DNA from: Actinoplanes sp. N902-109
Lineage (GTDB): Bacteria > Actinomycetota > Actinomycetes > Mycobacteriales > Micromonosporaceae
Direction of reading: 5' to 3'
NCBI RefSeq assembly: GCF_000389965.1
Contig: NC_021191.1
Coordinates: 2,915,501 to 2,979,500, forward strand
Length of the DNA stretch: 64,000 nucleotides
A program made the translations under genes and the position numbers. Below the pieces are notes generated by a model. That model ran no database searches, was not told where the DNA came from, and saw only the letters and a program-made list of their open reading frames with translations. This document shows positions 43,309 to 54,174 of this stretch, piece after piece. Numbering within the stretch: the stretch's first letter is position 1; the number at the start of each line of letters is the position of its first letter.

Positions 43309-44892
43309 CTAGACCCGCGCCTTCTCGTGTTGATGTTCGTTGAACTCGAGATTGGCGAGCGTCAACGCTGCCCGGCCGGGCACCACCGCGTGAGTCGTGC
43401 CCGCGGCCGCAGCCAGCCACCGCCGCGCCTCCACCAGGTCACCCAGCTGGACCTCCAGCCGACCCAGTTTTTCGGCAGCCTCAGGTGCGATTTCGGGGTG
43501 CTCGGTGGCGGCGGCGCGGGTGTACCAGTGGCGGGCCTGCTCCACGTGCCCCTGCCGCACCTCCAGCCCCCCGAGGTTGCTCATGGCTCTGGGTGCGGCG
43601 TCGGGGTGGTCGGTGGCAATGATGCGTTTCCACCATCGGCGGGCACCGGCGAGGCCGTCGAGCCATACGCCCACGGCAAAGAGTACGGGAGCCAGCGTGC
43701 CACGGTCTTCGGGTGTGAGCACGTCGTGAGCAGGCGTCGGGTGTGGGGATAGTCGCCGCGGTCGAAGGTCTGCAGCGCCAGCAGGAGCCGCTCGCGTAGC
43801 GGCAGGGTCCGGGTGACATACGTCCACAGCGGGCCGGCGACCGGCCAGCCGGTGTCCGGTTCCTTGGCCACGACGGTGAGCAGGGGATGCGGCTGATGAT
43901 GCCCGGCGCCGACGATGTCGATCAGGCGCGGCCGGTCGGTGTCCGGGGAGGTGGCCCAGTCCCTCGCCTCCCGGAAGCCGGACATCGACACGGCGGTGGT
44001 GGAGGGACTGCCGGTCTTCTGCCGCCAGTAAGCCTCGTACAGGGCACGTAGGACCTTCCGGTGGAGGTGGCGGGGTACGCCCAGGCGCGCCCAGTCGGTG
44101 ATGACGCGCACGATGGCGGTACGCCGCACAGAATCTTCGTCTCACCGGCTCAGGACGGCGCTGACCTGGTCCAGCGATACCAGCAGCCGGCCGAGCAGGA
44201 CCGGGTCCGGGTCTTTAAGTGCCGCCTGGAGCCGGCGGTAGTGACCTGTGGTGTGCACTGTTTGGCGTTCGTCGTTGCTCAGCGGCCCCAGGATGACGGT
44301 CGTGGCGTGATCGGTGAGCGCTTCGCTGACCCGGGCGGGACGTGGGTGCCGGTCAGGGTCGCGGTCTCGCCGGTGATGCAGACCCGTAGCCCGGCGGGCA
44401 AAGATCGCAGCAGTGCGGCGTCGAGTTGCGCGACGTGCAAGGCGGTGATCACGTCGAGCCACAGCACCGCCCCGTCACCGCGGGCCCACACACCGGCCAC
44501 CTCGAGCATGTCGTGCACCGTGATCGTGGGATCGGACCGAAACACCAGCATCCGACGGTCCGGGTAGACCTGCTGGACGTGATGAGCCAGGCTACGCGGT
44601 GTCCCGGCCAGGCGAGGTCCCTGCACGATGGTCAAGGGTTTCGGGCCGAGCAGCGCCGCCCGGATCTCAGCGTCGGCGTCACGATCGAGATAGGGACTGA
44701 CGCGCCCGGGATCGTCGAAGCGGCTGGATGCACCCCGTACTGCGTAGCCGTGACCGCCGCGACCGTCAGCGGCCGACCGCGAGGACCTGTAACGGCCAAT
44801 GCCGACCGTGGTGGGGTCCGGGCAAGCAGGATACCCACCCACACGCTCAGGCACGCGGCGATCAACGCGGCTGCCAGCCACCCCCAATGCAC
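43309..44892 (-). pseudogene. Membrane-anchored NTPase-like/helical-repeat protein with several frameshifts
   Basis: The gene begins at ATG 44892 with a membrane helix (HWGWLAAALIAACLSVWVGI). A frame change near 44700 leads to VSPYLDRDADAEIRAALLGP, IVQGPRLAGTPRSLAHHVQQ (a degenerate P-loop-like strand) and GDGAVLWLDVITALHVAQLD (Walker-B-like). Another change near 44340 leads to ARVSEALTDHATTVILGPLS; then RTAIVRVITDWARLGVPRHL and finally Sel1/TPR-like repeats (AMSNLGGLEVRQGHVEQARH) ending at 43309. Restored length about 525 aa. It looks like a former sensor NTPase of the island, now broken by at least three indels. Confidence 0.65.
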
Positions 44893-44904
44893 CCGGCCAC
44901 CGTT

Positions 44905-45261
44905 GTCGTGGTCGTAGACCTACCGCTGAAGATCACCCTTCTCGTGTCACCCTCCGAACAGGGCAAGGATCTCGACAACATCGCCCTTGAGGTGCTGCCG
45001 ATCGCGCACGAGGTCTTTCAGCCGCACATCAGTCCGTGGCTGCTGGCTCCGGAGGCCGAGGTCGATCCCGACCGCGAGCATCGGCGGCGCCTGATGAGTT
45101 CCCTCAACGTCAGAAGCGTCACGACATACCAGGTAATCGAACTCCGCGAACTGTCGGGCGGCAATCAGACAGGGTCTCTGCGGCTCGCGCTCGGCTGTGG
45201 CGATGATCTAAACAGTCCCTGGGCGAATGCGCACGATTTCGTTGATCGATGTCTGCGGTGA
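44905..45261 (+). pseudogene. C-terminal fragment with DLDN motif (possible RusA-like)
   Basis: The frame from about 44905 reads KITLLVSPSEQGKDLDNIAL, then HEVFQPHISPWLLAPEAEVD, and ends WANAHDFVDRCLR at 45261. The DLDN signature after a beta strand recalls RusA-type Holliday-junction resolvases, but the rest is not enough to be sure. It begins back-to-back with the broken NTPase gene and has no clear start. Confidence 0.3.
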
Positions 45262-45372
45262 CTTCGGCACGCCGCTCGACGATGAGACCTCGACGTCAAT
45301 GAGATTGGTGCGGTGCGACCTGCTCACGTGTCTTCGGATCCCACCCTGAGCATTCTGCGGTTGAATGGTCCG

Positions 45373-48149
45373 ATGCGCGCGTCCAGACAAGAGCAGACGG
45401 GGACGGCCGGTGCGAACGGGGTCGCCCTCGACTTCGAGCGCATCGGCTGGGGTGTCGCCCGAAACTCCGAGCACGACTTGGGCACCGACCTGTTCCTGAT
45501 GGCCCGCGATGATCGGCTCTTCGATCTCGGCATGGTGGTCGGAGCACAGGTCAAATCCGGACCGAGCTTCTTCAAAGAGGAAGTGCGCAACTCGGAAGGG
45601 GAGGTCATCGGGTGGTGGTTCCGGGAGAGCGACCGCAGCCACTTCGACGCGTGGCTCAGCCATCGCCTTCCCCACCTCATCGTCCTTCATGACCTCGACG
45701 AGCGTGTCTCCTATTGGGCAGCCATCACCAAGGACACCGTCGAGTACACCGGCAAGGGCGCGAAGGTCTTGGTTCCCCGCGCGAAGGTCGTTGATACGGC
45801 GAACGCGGCCGCTTTGCTGGGTGTGGCCGCGGGCACCGGGTCACGTGCAAGCTGGGAAGGGTCTGCGTGGGCCGGCACTGTCGTGTCCCCGACTCACCAG
45901 CTACGTCACGCGCTTCTGGTCCCCCGGATGGTGGCCCCGCACCCCAACCGCGGCATGACGGGGCCGCTGACCGCCTCGCAAGTGATCGCCATGCTGGTTC
46001 AAGTGCGGCTGCGCGAAGTCGTCCGGCCGGACGAAGAACGCGAGGCGTACATTCCGAACCTTGCTGCCCTGGACGCTGGCGCCGACTGGGACTGGAAATT
46101 CGCGGCGGCGCTACGCCAGTATCTCAAAACGGGAGAGCCCGCCGTACTTCACGAACCCGCGCGTACCGCGCCGGCGGCCCATGAGCAGGCCGCCGCGACC
46201 GTCACCTACGCCGCCGCTGTGCTGGAAATGGCCGCGCCGGCGACGCCCTGCAGACGCTGGACAAACTGCTCGCGCGCGACGAACTAGACCAGGTCGACCA
46301 CGCCTGGGTACGCCTGCAACACACCAGAGCGCTCAGCGAACTTGGACGCAGACAGCAAGCACGCGATGCGGCCCTCGGCCTGATCGGCCTCGGACGGCTC
46401 GCTCCCGGTGACGTCACCGCAGCAGCGGTAGGCGGCGCCGCCGCGAACCCTCTGCTGGCTGTCTCCGACTGGGACACCGAGGACTTCGGCGGCAGCATGT
46501 CGGCAGCCGACACCACCGCATCCTGGTGGCGTAGCCAGGTCACCGGTTGGGGCCTGTCGGCACAGACTGAGAAGGCATTCCAGGCATGGGCAGGCGACAG
46601 CACCGTCCGCATCGCCATGGCCGATGAAGCCTGGCAATACCTACGTTCGGCCTCCCTGATCGCCGGATTGTTGGGAGATCAAGCCGCTTGGCGTCACACC
46701 ACCCACGACCTCGCCCGGTACCTTCTGACTGACCACGAGCTCGGGATAGATCCCGACCTCGTCGCGGCGGGCCTGACCGCGCTGCGCCGTTGCGGAGACC
46801 ACAAGGAGTTGCGACTCGCGGTCCGGCGCGTAATTAACAATGGGCCTGCGACCGCTGCACGAGAAGCCGTGCTCGAGATCGAGCCTTCCGACTCGACTCT
46901 CACGTCGGCTCATGCCAACCTGATCATGCTGATCGAGGCGGCCGACCTGCTTCCACGCGAGCGCGCCGACCACTTGGCTCATTGGGTTAGGCGAACCGTC
47001 CTTGACTCCGAGCAGTATGCCTTGCAGGTCCGACCCAATTTCGACCTTCTGCCGAGACTGGTTGATGTGTTAACCGCGCTCGCCGACGTCGTTGGCCCCG
47101 ACCTTCAAGATCAGCTCGCCGAGCTTGTCCTCGACCTTTCCGAACAAGCCGGCCGGCACATAACAGAATCAGTCGCCGCGCTGGTGAAGCGGCTTCCCGC
47201 CGCGGTGTGGACGCCCGAGCGTGCTCAGCGGGCAGCTGACCGAGCCGACACCAACGACCAGCGGCTCGCCTTTGCCCTACTCGGCGCTGCCGCAACCCGT
47301 CTACCCCATGCCCGCGAACGCCTGGTGGGCGAAGCCCGAGAAGGATCGGTCGCTGCCCTGGCCGCACTCGGCGATGTCACCAAGCTGGACGCAGATCTCA
47401 TCATGACAGTGGTCGCCGGACTCAGCGCGCAGTTGGAAACACGGACCCGTGATTCTTTCCGAGGCCTCTATACGTACGGCGGTGCTGACCTCGGCCATGC
47501 ACTTGTCGTGCTCAACCTGTGGCATCCGCAGCACGCCCGCTGGGATCCGATCTACGAGCTGCTCGGCTCGACACGATCCGGCAATTACCTGGCCGGTACG
47601 CTCGCCGCGCTCGGTACAAGAGCGGCCGCGCTGCCTGACACGGTCGCAGACCGGCTCCTTCCCCTTGCCGCAGCCATCGCGGACGGTCCTAAGCCGACCC
47701 CGAACCTGATCGACAACATCGATCCGCGCTCGTCAGCGCGACGGCTTCAAACGATGTTGGAGCATCGGGCCGGCGGCCGCTGGGAAGGGCGCCTGGCTGA
47801 ACTGCTCCGCTCGGACGTACGCGGCCGTACCGCCGCCGTATGGGTCGCTGATAGCACGGGCGGTCAGCTCGGCTTGGGCTTGCTTGTCGCCCTCGCCAGC
47901 GATCCTGAGCCGCAAGTACGGGCGAACGCCGCCAGGATCATCGCCGAACGAGCCGCGGCAGATGCTTCCGCCCGCGCGCAGCTACCGATGCTGATCGCAG
48001 ACCATGGCATCCTCGTTCCCCAAGCTGTCGCCGGTGCTGCCACCGAACATCCACAGCTGCTCACCTTCAGCGAGCTGCAGCCGCTCGCCAGCCACATCTC
48101 CAGCAAAGTCCGACACGTCTTCGCCGATCGCGGCCTGTCAAAGCGCTGA
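45373..48149 (+). pseudogene. DUF4365 nuclease-like protein with helical-repeat C-terminus, one frameshift
   Basis: ATG 45373 opens RASRQEQTGTAGANGVALDF and the DUF4365 core: NSEHDLGTDLFLMARDD then MVVGAQVKSGPSFFKEEV (D...QVK, a PD-(D/E)xK variant). At about 46237 one base is missing; the next frame carries on GDALQTLDKLLARDELDQVD and a long alpha-solenoid (VAAGLTALRRCGDHKELRLA, VRANAARIIAERAAADASAR) to 48149. Restored length is about 925 aa. DUF4365 proteins are predicted nucleases often in defence contexts; the solenoid may sense. If the frameshift is a sequencing error this is an intact single-gene candidate. Confidence 0.75.
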
Positions 48150-48525
48150 TCTCAGGTGCTGGTTATGTGCGAACGGCCAGCACCTGCAGCGGCGCTACGG
48201 CGCCAGGGAGCTACGGCTGGCGTGGCGGCCCTCCGCGGAGCGAGCAAAGCCACGCGGGCTCACAAGCTCTACGGAAAGCTCGCTGCGGCGATCGAAGCGG
48301 AAAGGTTGAACATTCATGTGGTGTTCCCGGCGGGAACACCACATGAGCGCAGGGGCTACAACCAGCCACATGGGACTACAACATTGACGGTGCCATACTT
48401 GGACAGATAGTGTTATTTCAGGTCAGCGGCCCATTGAGCTTGGGGGTTCCCGGACACGCCGAATGGCATTCATTCATTCGCAGCGCTGTTGCTCGATGTA
48501 GCGTGATGGATGCAAGCTGTGAGGC
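48150..48525. other. Intergenic region with a long palindrome
   Basis: About 375 bases between two plus-strand genes. A short frame (48156-48410) reads KATRAHKLYGKLAAAIEAER but is crossed by the 31-bp palindrome and has no ribosome-binding site, so I do not call it. The region should contain the promoter of the helicase operon. Confidence 0.5.
48315..48345. repeat. 31-bp near-perfect palindrome
   Basis: CATGTGGTGTTCCCG (48315-48329) and CGGGAACACCACATG (48331-48345) pair perfectly around one central base. No T-run follows. It is 180 bases upstream of the helicase gene and 166 bases after the DUF4365 relic, so it may be an operator or a terminator-like structure. Confidence 0.7.
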
Positions 48526-51500
48526 GTGTTGTCTTCGCTCTCGTTGATCGACGAGTACGTAGTGCAGCGCACGAGCGGGCTGGTCGCTTACCTCAAGGAG
48601 TTAGTGGAGCAATCTTCCGAGCAGGTACGAGACACCGCAGACGACGGCACAATCTGGCTCGACGACTACCAGGAGCACCTCGCCGACGAGGGCGCGGGTG
48701 AGCTGCTGGAAATTCGTTGCACGCCGCTCCCTGAGTCTCCGCAGCAGGCCGAGCCGGTTGTTGACCGCTACCGCCGGCTCGAGGCACTGGGCCGCCGAGC
48801 CGTCGACCTGAGCGATACTCACGAGCTGCTGTTCGGTATCGGGCTGCTGACAATCCCAGCGGCCAAACGTTCCGTGCGGCGGCATCTGCTGACCTGTCCG
48901 GTTGAGTTGTCCATGGACATCGTTGCCGAAACGGTGCGCCTGCTGCCCTCGCTGACGACCGGTTTCCGGCTGGAGGATCGCAACTTCCTGAGCGCCGAAG
49001 ACGGTTTCACAGCGGATCGGGAGATCAGCGCCATGCTGGCCGATCAGGCCGCCGATCTCACGCCGTTGTCTCCGCAAGTGGCCAGCTGGCTCGTGGAATG
49101 GAAGCGGCGCTGCTGGCCCGAGCCATTGCTGGTCGACCCACACGTCTGGACGCCGATCCAAGAACCTGTCGAGCCGGTGCTCACCCTCTCGCCGGCTTTG
49201 CTGCTGCAGCCGCGCACCCGCAGCCGGCTCATCGAGTTCTACGGCCGTCTCGCGGTCGACCTGCAGCAACCCGGTGCAGCGGCGCCGCTCGGCCTGGCTC
49301 AACTGGTCGTCCCCTTCGAGCGTGCGCAGAAGCAGCAGTGGCTTGCGCAGACCGCGCGGGCGAGTCTGCTGGAGGACGCGGATCCCCTGCTCCCCCTTTC
49401 CAGCAACGCCGAACAGCGGCGCATCCTCGACGTGCTGCGCTCCGATACGGCCGCGGTGATCCAGGGGCCGCCCGGCACGGGCAAGACCCACACGATCGCG
49501 AACCTCATCTGCGCCCTACTCGCCGACGGGCAGCGGGTGCTGGTCACCAGCGAGAAAGGCCCAGCGCTACGGGTCCTGAAGGACAAAATCCCGGCGGATG
49601 TACGCGACTTGTGCGTGCTCGCGACCGGGCTGCGGCGCGGCGCCGACGACTCCCTCGACCGCAGCATCACTGCCCTGTCCGAGCTGCAGACCGGCACCGA
49701 CACGGCGCAACTGGCACGCACGGTGGAACGGCTCACCGACCAGCGACAGGATCTAATGCAGCGACGTAAAGCTGCCCTGCTGGACCTGCAAATCGTCCGC
49801 GAGGACCAGTACTCGGTCCACCGGCATGGCGCCGGTCGGTACAGCGGCACCCTCATGGAGATTGTCCGTGCGATCGAGGCCGACCGCCCCGCGTACGAAT
49901 GGATCGGCGAGTTTCCGCCGACCGCCACCAACACCCCGGCCCTAACTGACAGCGAAGCGGTCGCGCTGCTCGACCTGCTACGGACCACGACGCCGGAACG
50001 AGCGGTCCGTGGGCGACAACGCCTGCCCGACATCGATCTCTTACCGGAACCGCTGGAGGTCAACACCGCCTTCGCCCACCTCAACCGGGTCGACGAACTC
50101 CTCAGCCCCGATCGCACTGAGGTGGCGCCGTTGCTGAACCTGCACCAGCAGCCGCTAACCGAGGTCGCGCAGCTGATCCACCAGGCCGCGGACACCCTCG
50201 CCGAGGTGGGACTCTCCGAACTGACCACGCACTGGGGCAGCGACGATTGGCGGCTGCACGCCGCCCGAGACAGGCTTGCCCGGCAGAACCCCGAATATTG
50301 GACCACCCTACGTACCGAGCTGAGGGCCGTCGTCACCGATACCACTGTCCGCGCCGCCGCAGCGGACAGCAGGGTCAGCGTGGATCCGGACGCCGAGCCG
50401 GTCCGGCTACTCGGCCAGGCCCGGCGGCTGCGCGCTTACTTGAAACAACGCCACTGGATCCGCCGCTACCTACCCGCCCACCCCGCCGAGCTCGACGCGG
50501 CCGAACTACTGACCGCGTGCACCGTTGACCAAGCGCCGCCGGACACCGTCGACGCGCTCGAGGCAGCCATAGCTTACCTGCACGCCACGACAACCGTCGA
50601 CACTGCGCTACGGGCCTGGCTGACGGGGAACGCGGAACCCGCGCCAACACTCAGCGGCCGCCTGGCCCAGCTGCGCGACATCGAACGCAGCGCAGCCACG
50701 ATCGACAGCCTCTCTGGCATCCGCGACCACATCGAACACCACCTCCGCCACCACGGGATCCGCTTCCCGATCCGCACGCCACAACAGTGGGACCGGACCG
50801 TCCACGCCATTCAGGCGGCCCCGCTGATCGCTAGCGCCCGCACCGAACAAGACAAACTTGACGCCATCCAGGGCCGGCTTACCACAATCAGCTACGACCC
50901 GGACGCCGCACCCGAAGTCCTGCAACTAATTACCGCACTGCGCGACCGCGACATCACCAGCTACGCCTCCCTGCGCGCCAAAGTCGGCAAGGCCGCCCTT
51001 GACCACGCCCGGGAGCACCACTGCACCGAGCTAACCGGCCGACTGCGCACCCAGCACCCCGAGCTCGCGGCCCGTCTGACCCAGGACCCACATAATCCGG
51101 TCTACGACTCCCAACTCGCCCGGCTGAGCGCCGCCTGGTCCTGGGCCACCGCCGTCCGCTACCAGCGGCTGATCGCCTCCGCCGGTAGCGACGACACCGA
51201 ACGCCGTCTACGCGATCTCGACACCCAACTGGCCGACGTCACCGCACAACTCGCCGGCGGCCGGGCGCTGCTGCACTGCCTTGCAAACGTCACCGAGGAA
51301 CAGCGCGCAGCCCTGCAGGACTATCGAACCGCGATGAGTTCCTACGGCCGAGGAAAGAGCGAACACGCGGAACGCCGACTGAACTCCGCACGCAGCGCCA
51401 TGCACGACGCCCAAGCCGCTGTCCCGGCATGGATCATGCCGCTAAGCAACGTCGTCGAAACCATTGACATCCAGCCCGACAGCTTCGACGTGGTCATTGT

Positions 51501-52779
51501 CGACGAGGCCAGCCAGGCCGGCATCGACGCCCTGTTCCTGCTCTGCCTCGCCCCACGAGTGATCATCGTCGGCGACGACCGGCAATGCGCCCCCGGCCTA
51601 CGCACTGAACTGACCACCGTCCACGAGTCGATCGACCATCACCTCAACGCCCTACGCGAGCACGTCCGCGAAAGCTTCAACCCCGTCTCGAACCTCTACG
51701 AACTCCTCTCCGCACGTTTCCCCGGCGTCATCCGGCTCAAAGAACACTTCCGCTGCATGCCCGAGATTATCGGATGGTCATCCCGCCAGTTCTACCGCGA
51801 CAGCCTTATACCGCTCCGGCAATTCGGAGCTGACCGGCTCAACCCCATCGAGGTCGTCCGCGTTGCCAACGCCGTCGAAGAGGGCGCCTCCACGAACCCG
51901 AGGAATCCGGCCGAAGCCGAAGCGATCGTCGACCAGATCCAGAAACTGCTAATCGACTCCAACTACCTCACCAAATCCATCGGCGTCGTTGTCCTGCAGA
52001 GCGTTGCGCAAGCCACCCTCATCGACGGAATGATCCGCAGCACGATCGACCCGTCCGAGATCCAGCGTCATGACATCAGAGTCGGGCAGCCACCCGACTT
52101 CCAAGGCGACGAACGCGACGTCATCCTCCTGTCTATGACGATCGCTCGGCCGCGCAGACCACAGGTCGGACGCGTCAACGAACGCCGTTTCAACGTCGCC
52201 GCGTCCCGCGCCCGCGACCAACTCTGGCTGTTCACCTCCATCGACGCCATCCAGCTCAAACCTGACGACATGCGCCACTCGCTGCTGACCTGGATGCAAC
52301 ACCCGCCGACCCTGATGACCACCGACCCGCAACTGGATCAGGCTGGCCGCGACGAACTGCACCGCGGCTTCACCACCATGCTCCAGCAATACGTCTTCCT
52401 CGACCTGCGCGAACGCAACTACGCCGTCCGAGCCCAATACCCGGTCAGCGGCTCCACGATCGACCTCGTCATCATCGGTGACAACGGCCGCCTCGCGGTC
52501 GAATGCGAAACCCCCGACCGGCCCACCACCCCTGAACACATACAAGAGCGGCTCCAGCGCGACCGCGAACTCGAGCGCGCAGGCTGGCAATTCGTCCGGA
52601 TCAAACACAGTGACTACCTCACCGACCCCGAAGCCGCCCTACGCCCGCTCTGGGCTGCGCTGCGCCGCCGAGGCATTGACCCACGAACCCTCCCGCATGT
52701 CGACCGCGCGGCTCCCATCTGGGAAGCCGCACCCCTGTCCCCCGACGAACAAGGACTCGACGACGACCAGGAGCCATGA
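48526..52779 (+). CDS. SF1 helicase with C-terminal REase (MTES_1575/Vsr-like) domain
   Basis: The 1417-aa protein starts at GTG 48526 behind a weak TGAGG. Helicase motif I is AVIQGPPGTGKTHTIANLIC (about residue 316), motif II VIVDEASQAGIDAL (about 990), motif III VGDDRQCAPG, motif IV region RLKEHFRCMPEIIGW, and motifs V/VI FQGDERDVILLSMT and NVAASRARDQLWLFTS. This is a UPF1/Dna2-like superfamily 1 pattern with a 650-residue helical insertion. The last 110 residues (VRAQYPVSGSTIDLVIIGDN, LAVECETPDRP, AGWQFVRIKHSDYLTDPEA) are a Vsr/MTES_1575-type nuclease fold with D and E...C-T in place of ExK. Such fusions occur in defence islands. It overlaps the next gene by four bases. Confidence 0.9.
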   Translation: MLSSLSLIDEYVVQRTSGLVAYLKELVEQSSEQVRDTADDGTIWLDDYQEHLADEGAGELLEIRCTPLPESPQQAEPVVDRYRRLEALGRRAVDLSDTHELLFGIGLLTIPAAKRSVRRHLLTCPVELSMDIVAETVRLLPSLTTGFRLEDRNFLSAEDGFTADREISAMLADQAADLTPLSPQVASWLVEWKRRCWPEPLLVDPHVWTPIQEPVEPVLTLSPALLLQPRTRSRLIEFYGRLAVDLQQPGAAAPLGLAQLVVPFERAQKQQWLAQTARASLLEDADPLLPLSSNAEQRRILDVLRSDTAAVIQGPPGTGKTHTIANLICALLADGQRVLVTSEKGPALRVLKDKIPADVRDLCVLATGLRRGADDSLDRSITALSELQTGTDTAQLARTVERLTDQRQDLMQRRKAALLDLQIVREDQYSVHRHGAGRYSGTLMEIVRAIEADRPAYEWIGEFPPTATNTPALTDSEAVALLDLLRTTTPERAVRGRQRLPDIDLLPEPLEVNTAFAHLNRVDELLSPDRTEVAPLLNLHQQPLTEVAQLIHQAADTLAEVGLSELTTHWGSDDWRLHAARDRLARQNPEYWTTLRTELRAVVTDTTVRAAAADSRVSVDPDAEPVRLLGQARRLRAYLKQRHWIRRYLPAHPAELDAAELLTACTVDQAPPDTVDALEAAIAYLHATTTVDTALRAWLTGNAEPAPTLSGRLAQLRDIERSAATIDSLSGIRDHIEHHLRHHGIRFPIRTPQQWDRTVHAIQAAPLIASARTEQDKLDAIQGRLTTISYDPDAAPEVLQLITALRDRDITSYASLRAKVGKAALDHAREHHCTELTGRLRTQHPELAARLTQDPHNPVYDSQLARLSAAWSWATAVRYQRLIASAGSDDTERRLRDLDTQLADVTAQLAGGRALLHCLANVTEEQRAALQDYRTAMSSYGRGKSEHAERRLNSARSAMHDAQAAVPAWIMPLSNVVETIDIQPDSFDVVIVDEASQAGIDALFLLCLAPRVIIVGDDRQCAPGLRTELTTVHESIDHHLNALREHVRESFNPVSNLYELLSARFPGVIRLKEHFRCMPEIIGWSSRQFYRDSLIPLRQFGADRLNPIEVVRVANAVEEGASTNPRNPAEAEAIVDQIQKLLIDSNYLTKSIGVVVLQSVAQATLIDGMIRSTIDPSEIQRHDIRVGQPPDFQGDERDVILLSMTIARPRRPQVGRVNERRFNVAASRARDQLWLFTSIDAIQLKPDDMRHSLLTWMQHPPTLMTTDPQLDQAGRDELHRGFTTMLQQYVFLDLRERNYAVRAQYPVSGSTIDLVIIGDNGRLAVECETPDRPTTPEHIQERLQRDRELERAGWQFVRIKHSDYLTDPEAALRPLWAALRRRGIDPRTLPHVDRAAPIWEAAPLSPDEQGLDDDQEP

Positions 52780-53621
52780 TCGCCACCGACAAAACCCCCG
52801 ACACCAGCCCTTGGCCGACCGCCATCGTCCAAGAGATAGCCGAGATAATGGGCAGCACCGAATCGCCGGGTCTGGCCAACAGGGAAATTGAGCAGCTGTT
52901 GGCAGCGGCCAGCATTACCGACGTCCTCGACGCGCCGAACAAGCGCAGCCGCCTGGCCACCGCCCTGCTCCAACAGCAGCAACGCGATGGGAGCAGCACC
53001 GCCATCAGCCGCTTCCTGACCGAGGCGATGACCCCAGCGCGCTACCTTCGCGCCCGCGAACGCTTCGAGCAACTACGTAAAGCCCTCGCAGAACCACTTT
53101 CTCTAGTCGGCCTCGAAATCACCGCCCAGGGGCGGCTGGGACTAGCAACCGAAACCGCCACCACTCTCGACGACGTCGCCCGCATCGCCGGCCGCCTCCG
53201 CTACGAACTGAGCCGCCGAGGCGTACACCCCGAAGTCATCCGCTACTGCGACGAAGAACTCATCCGCCAATCGCTGTTCCACGCCGTCTTCGAGGCCACG
53301 AAAGGAGTAGCACAGCGATTACGCCAGATGACCGGCCTGAACACCGACGGCAACTCCCTCGTTGAAGCCTGTCTTCTGCCCAAAAACGGGAAGACACTCA
53401 TGCATATCAATGAATACCAGAGTGTCTCCGACATTAGCGAGCAAAACGGCTTCGCAAACCTCATCAAAGGTATTTTCGGCACCTTCCGGAACCCACCCGC
53501 ACACACCACCCGCGCGACCGGACTCTGGAATCTGACCGAAGCAGACGCACTTGACTTATTCTCCATGTTGTCGTTCGTGCACCGCCGCCTCGATCGCACC
53601 CGAGTGATCCCTCCGGCATAG
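52776..53621 (+). CDS. TIGR02391-family protein with HEPN-like RX4H motif
   Basis: ATG 52776 overlaps the helicase stop (ATGA), so the two are translationally coupled. The 281-aa protein has a variable N-terminal half and a C-terminal TIGR02391 (Ymh) domain: IRQSLFHAVFEATKGVAQRL, then INEYQSVSDISEQNGFANLI and GIFGTFRNPPAHTTRATG. The RNPPAH segment (near residue 236) fits the R-X4-6-H signature of HEPN ribonucleases. With the upstream helicase-nuclease it suggests a two-protein module where the helicase senses nucleic acid and this protein acts as toxin or adaptor. The RNase activity is inferred from the motif only. Confidence 0.8.
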   Translation: MIATDKTPDTSPWPTAIVQEIAEIMGSTESPGLANREIEQLLAAASITDVLDAPNKRSRLATALLQQQQRDGSSTAISRFLTEAMTPARYLRARERFEQLRKALAEPLSLVGLEITAQGRLGLATETATTLDDVARIAGRLRYELSRRGVHPEVIRYCDEELIRQSLFHAVFEATKGVAQRLRQMTGLNTDGNSLVEACLLPKNGKTLMHINEYQSVSDISEQNGFANLIKGIFGTFRNPPAHTTRATGLWNLTEADALDLFSMLSFVHRRLDRTRVIPPA

Positions 53622-54174
53622 CACCGGATCCCTCTGCGACGGGTGTGCGGCGGCTGGTGGCCAGCCTTCGCAGATCGTGACGGACGCCCGATCGTCGAGA
53701 TCGGCGCCGGTTGGTGGCGAAGATCTGGAACGCGCGTACGCGGGCAACCGGTGCTGAGTTTCCCCTGCCGACCGGTTGCGTGGAGCCGCACAAGGCTTTG
53801 AGCGGGCGAGCCAGATGATCAACTACATTCGGCGGGCCCGGAAAAAGCAGCCAGCGTCAATAATTATCCAGGTATGCGGGCAGCAGCCTTCACGTCCTTA
53901 TCGGTGAGTTCGCGTCCGATCGTGATCCAGGTGCACCTTTCACGAGGGATTTATGCTCATGCATTTCCTGGCTTGGTATTGGCGGGCCAGGCCTGCTCGG
54001 GCCTCATCCTGACTGGCGGCGCAGCTCACGATACGTATAACCGACGATCAACAATACGCCCTCGAAGGCTGGCACACCCCCTGGCATTGCGGAGGGTCCC
54101 GCTACGTCAGTGACGTTTCGTCGCAAATGCGTTGGCTGTGTGGTCGTGGGGTGGTTACGGTTGCTGGAGTGGGT
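53622..54174. other. Intergenic region, no gene seen
   Basis: About 550 bases after the helicase operon. Short frames on either strand lack starts and protein-like composition. It separates the defence module from the AICE remnant that follows. Confidence 0.5.

Noticed and set aside
43141..43752. 203-codon plus-strand frame opposite the relic NTPase
   Set aside because: Antisense to helical repeats that are clearly on the minus strand.
48156..48410. 84-codon frame between the DUF4365 relic and the helicase
   Set aside because: No ribosome-binding site and the frame is crossed by the long palindrome; more likely regulatory DNA.
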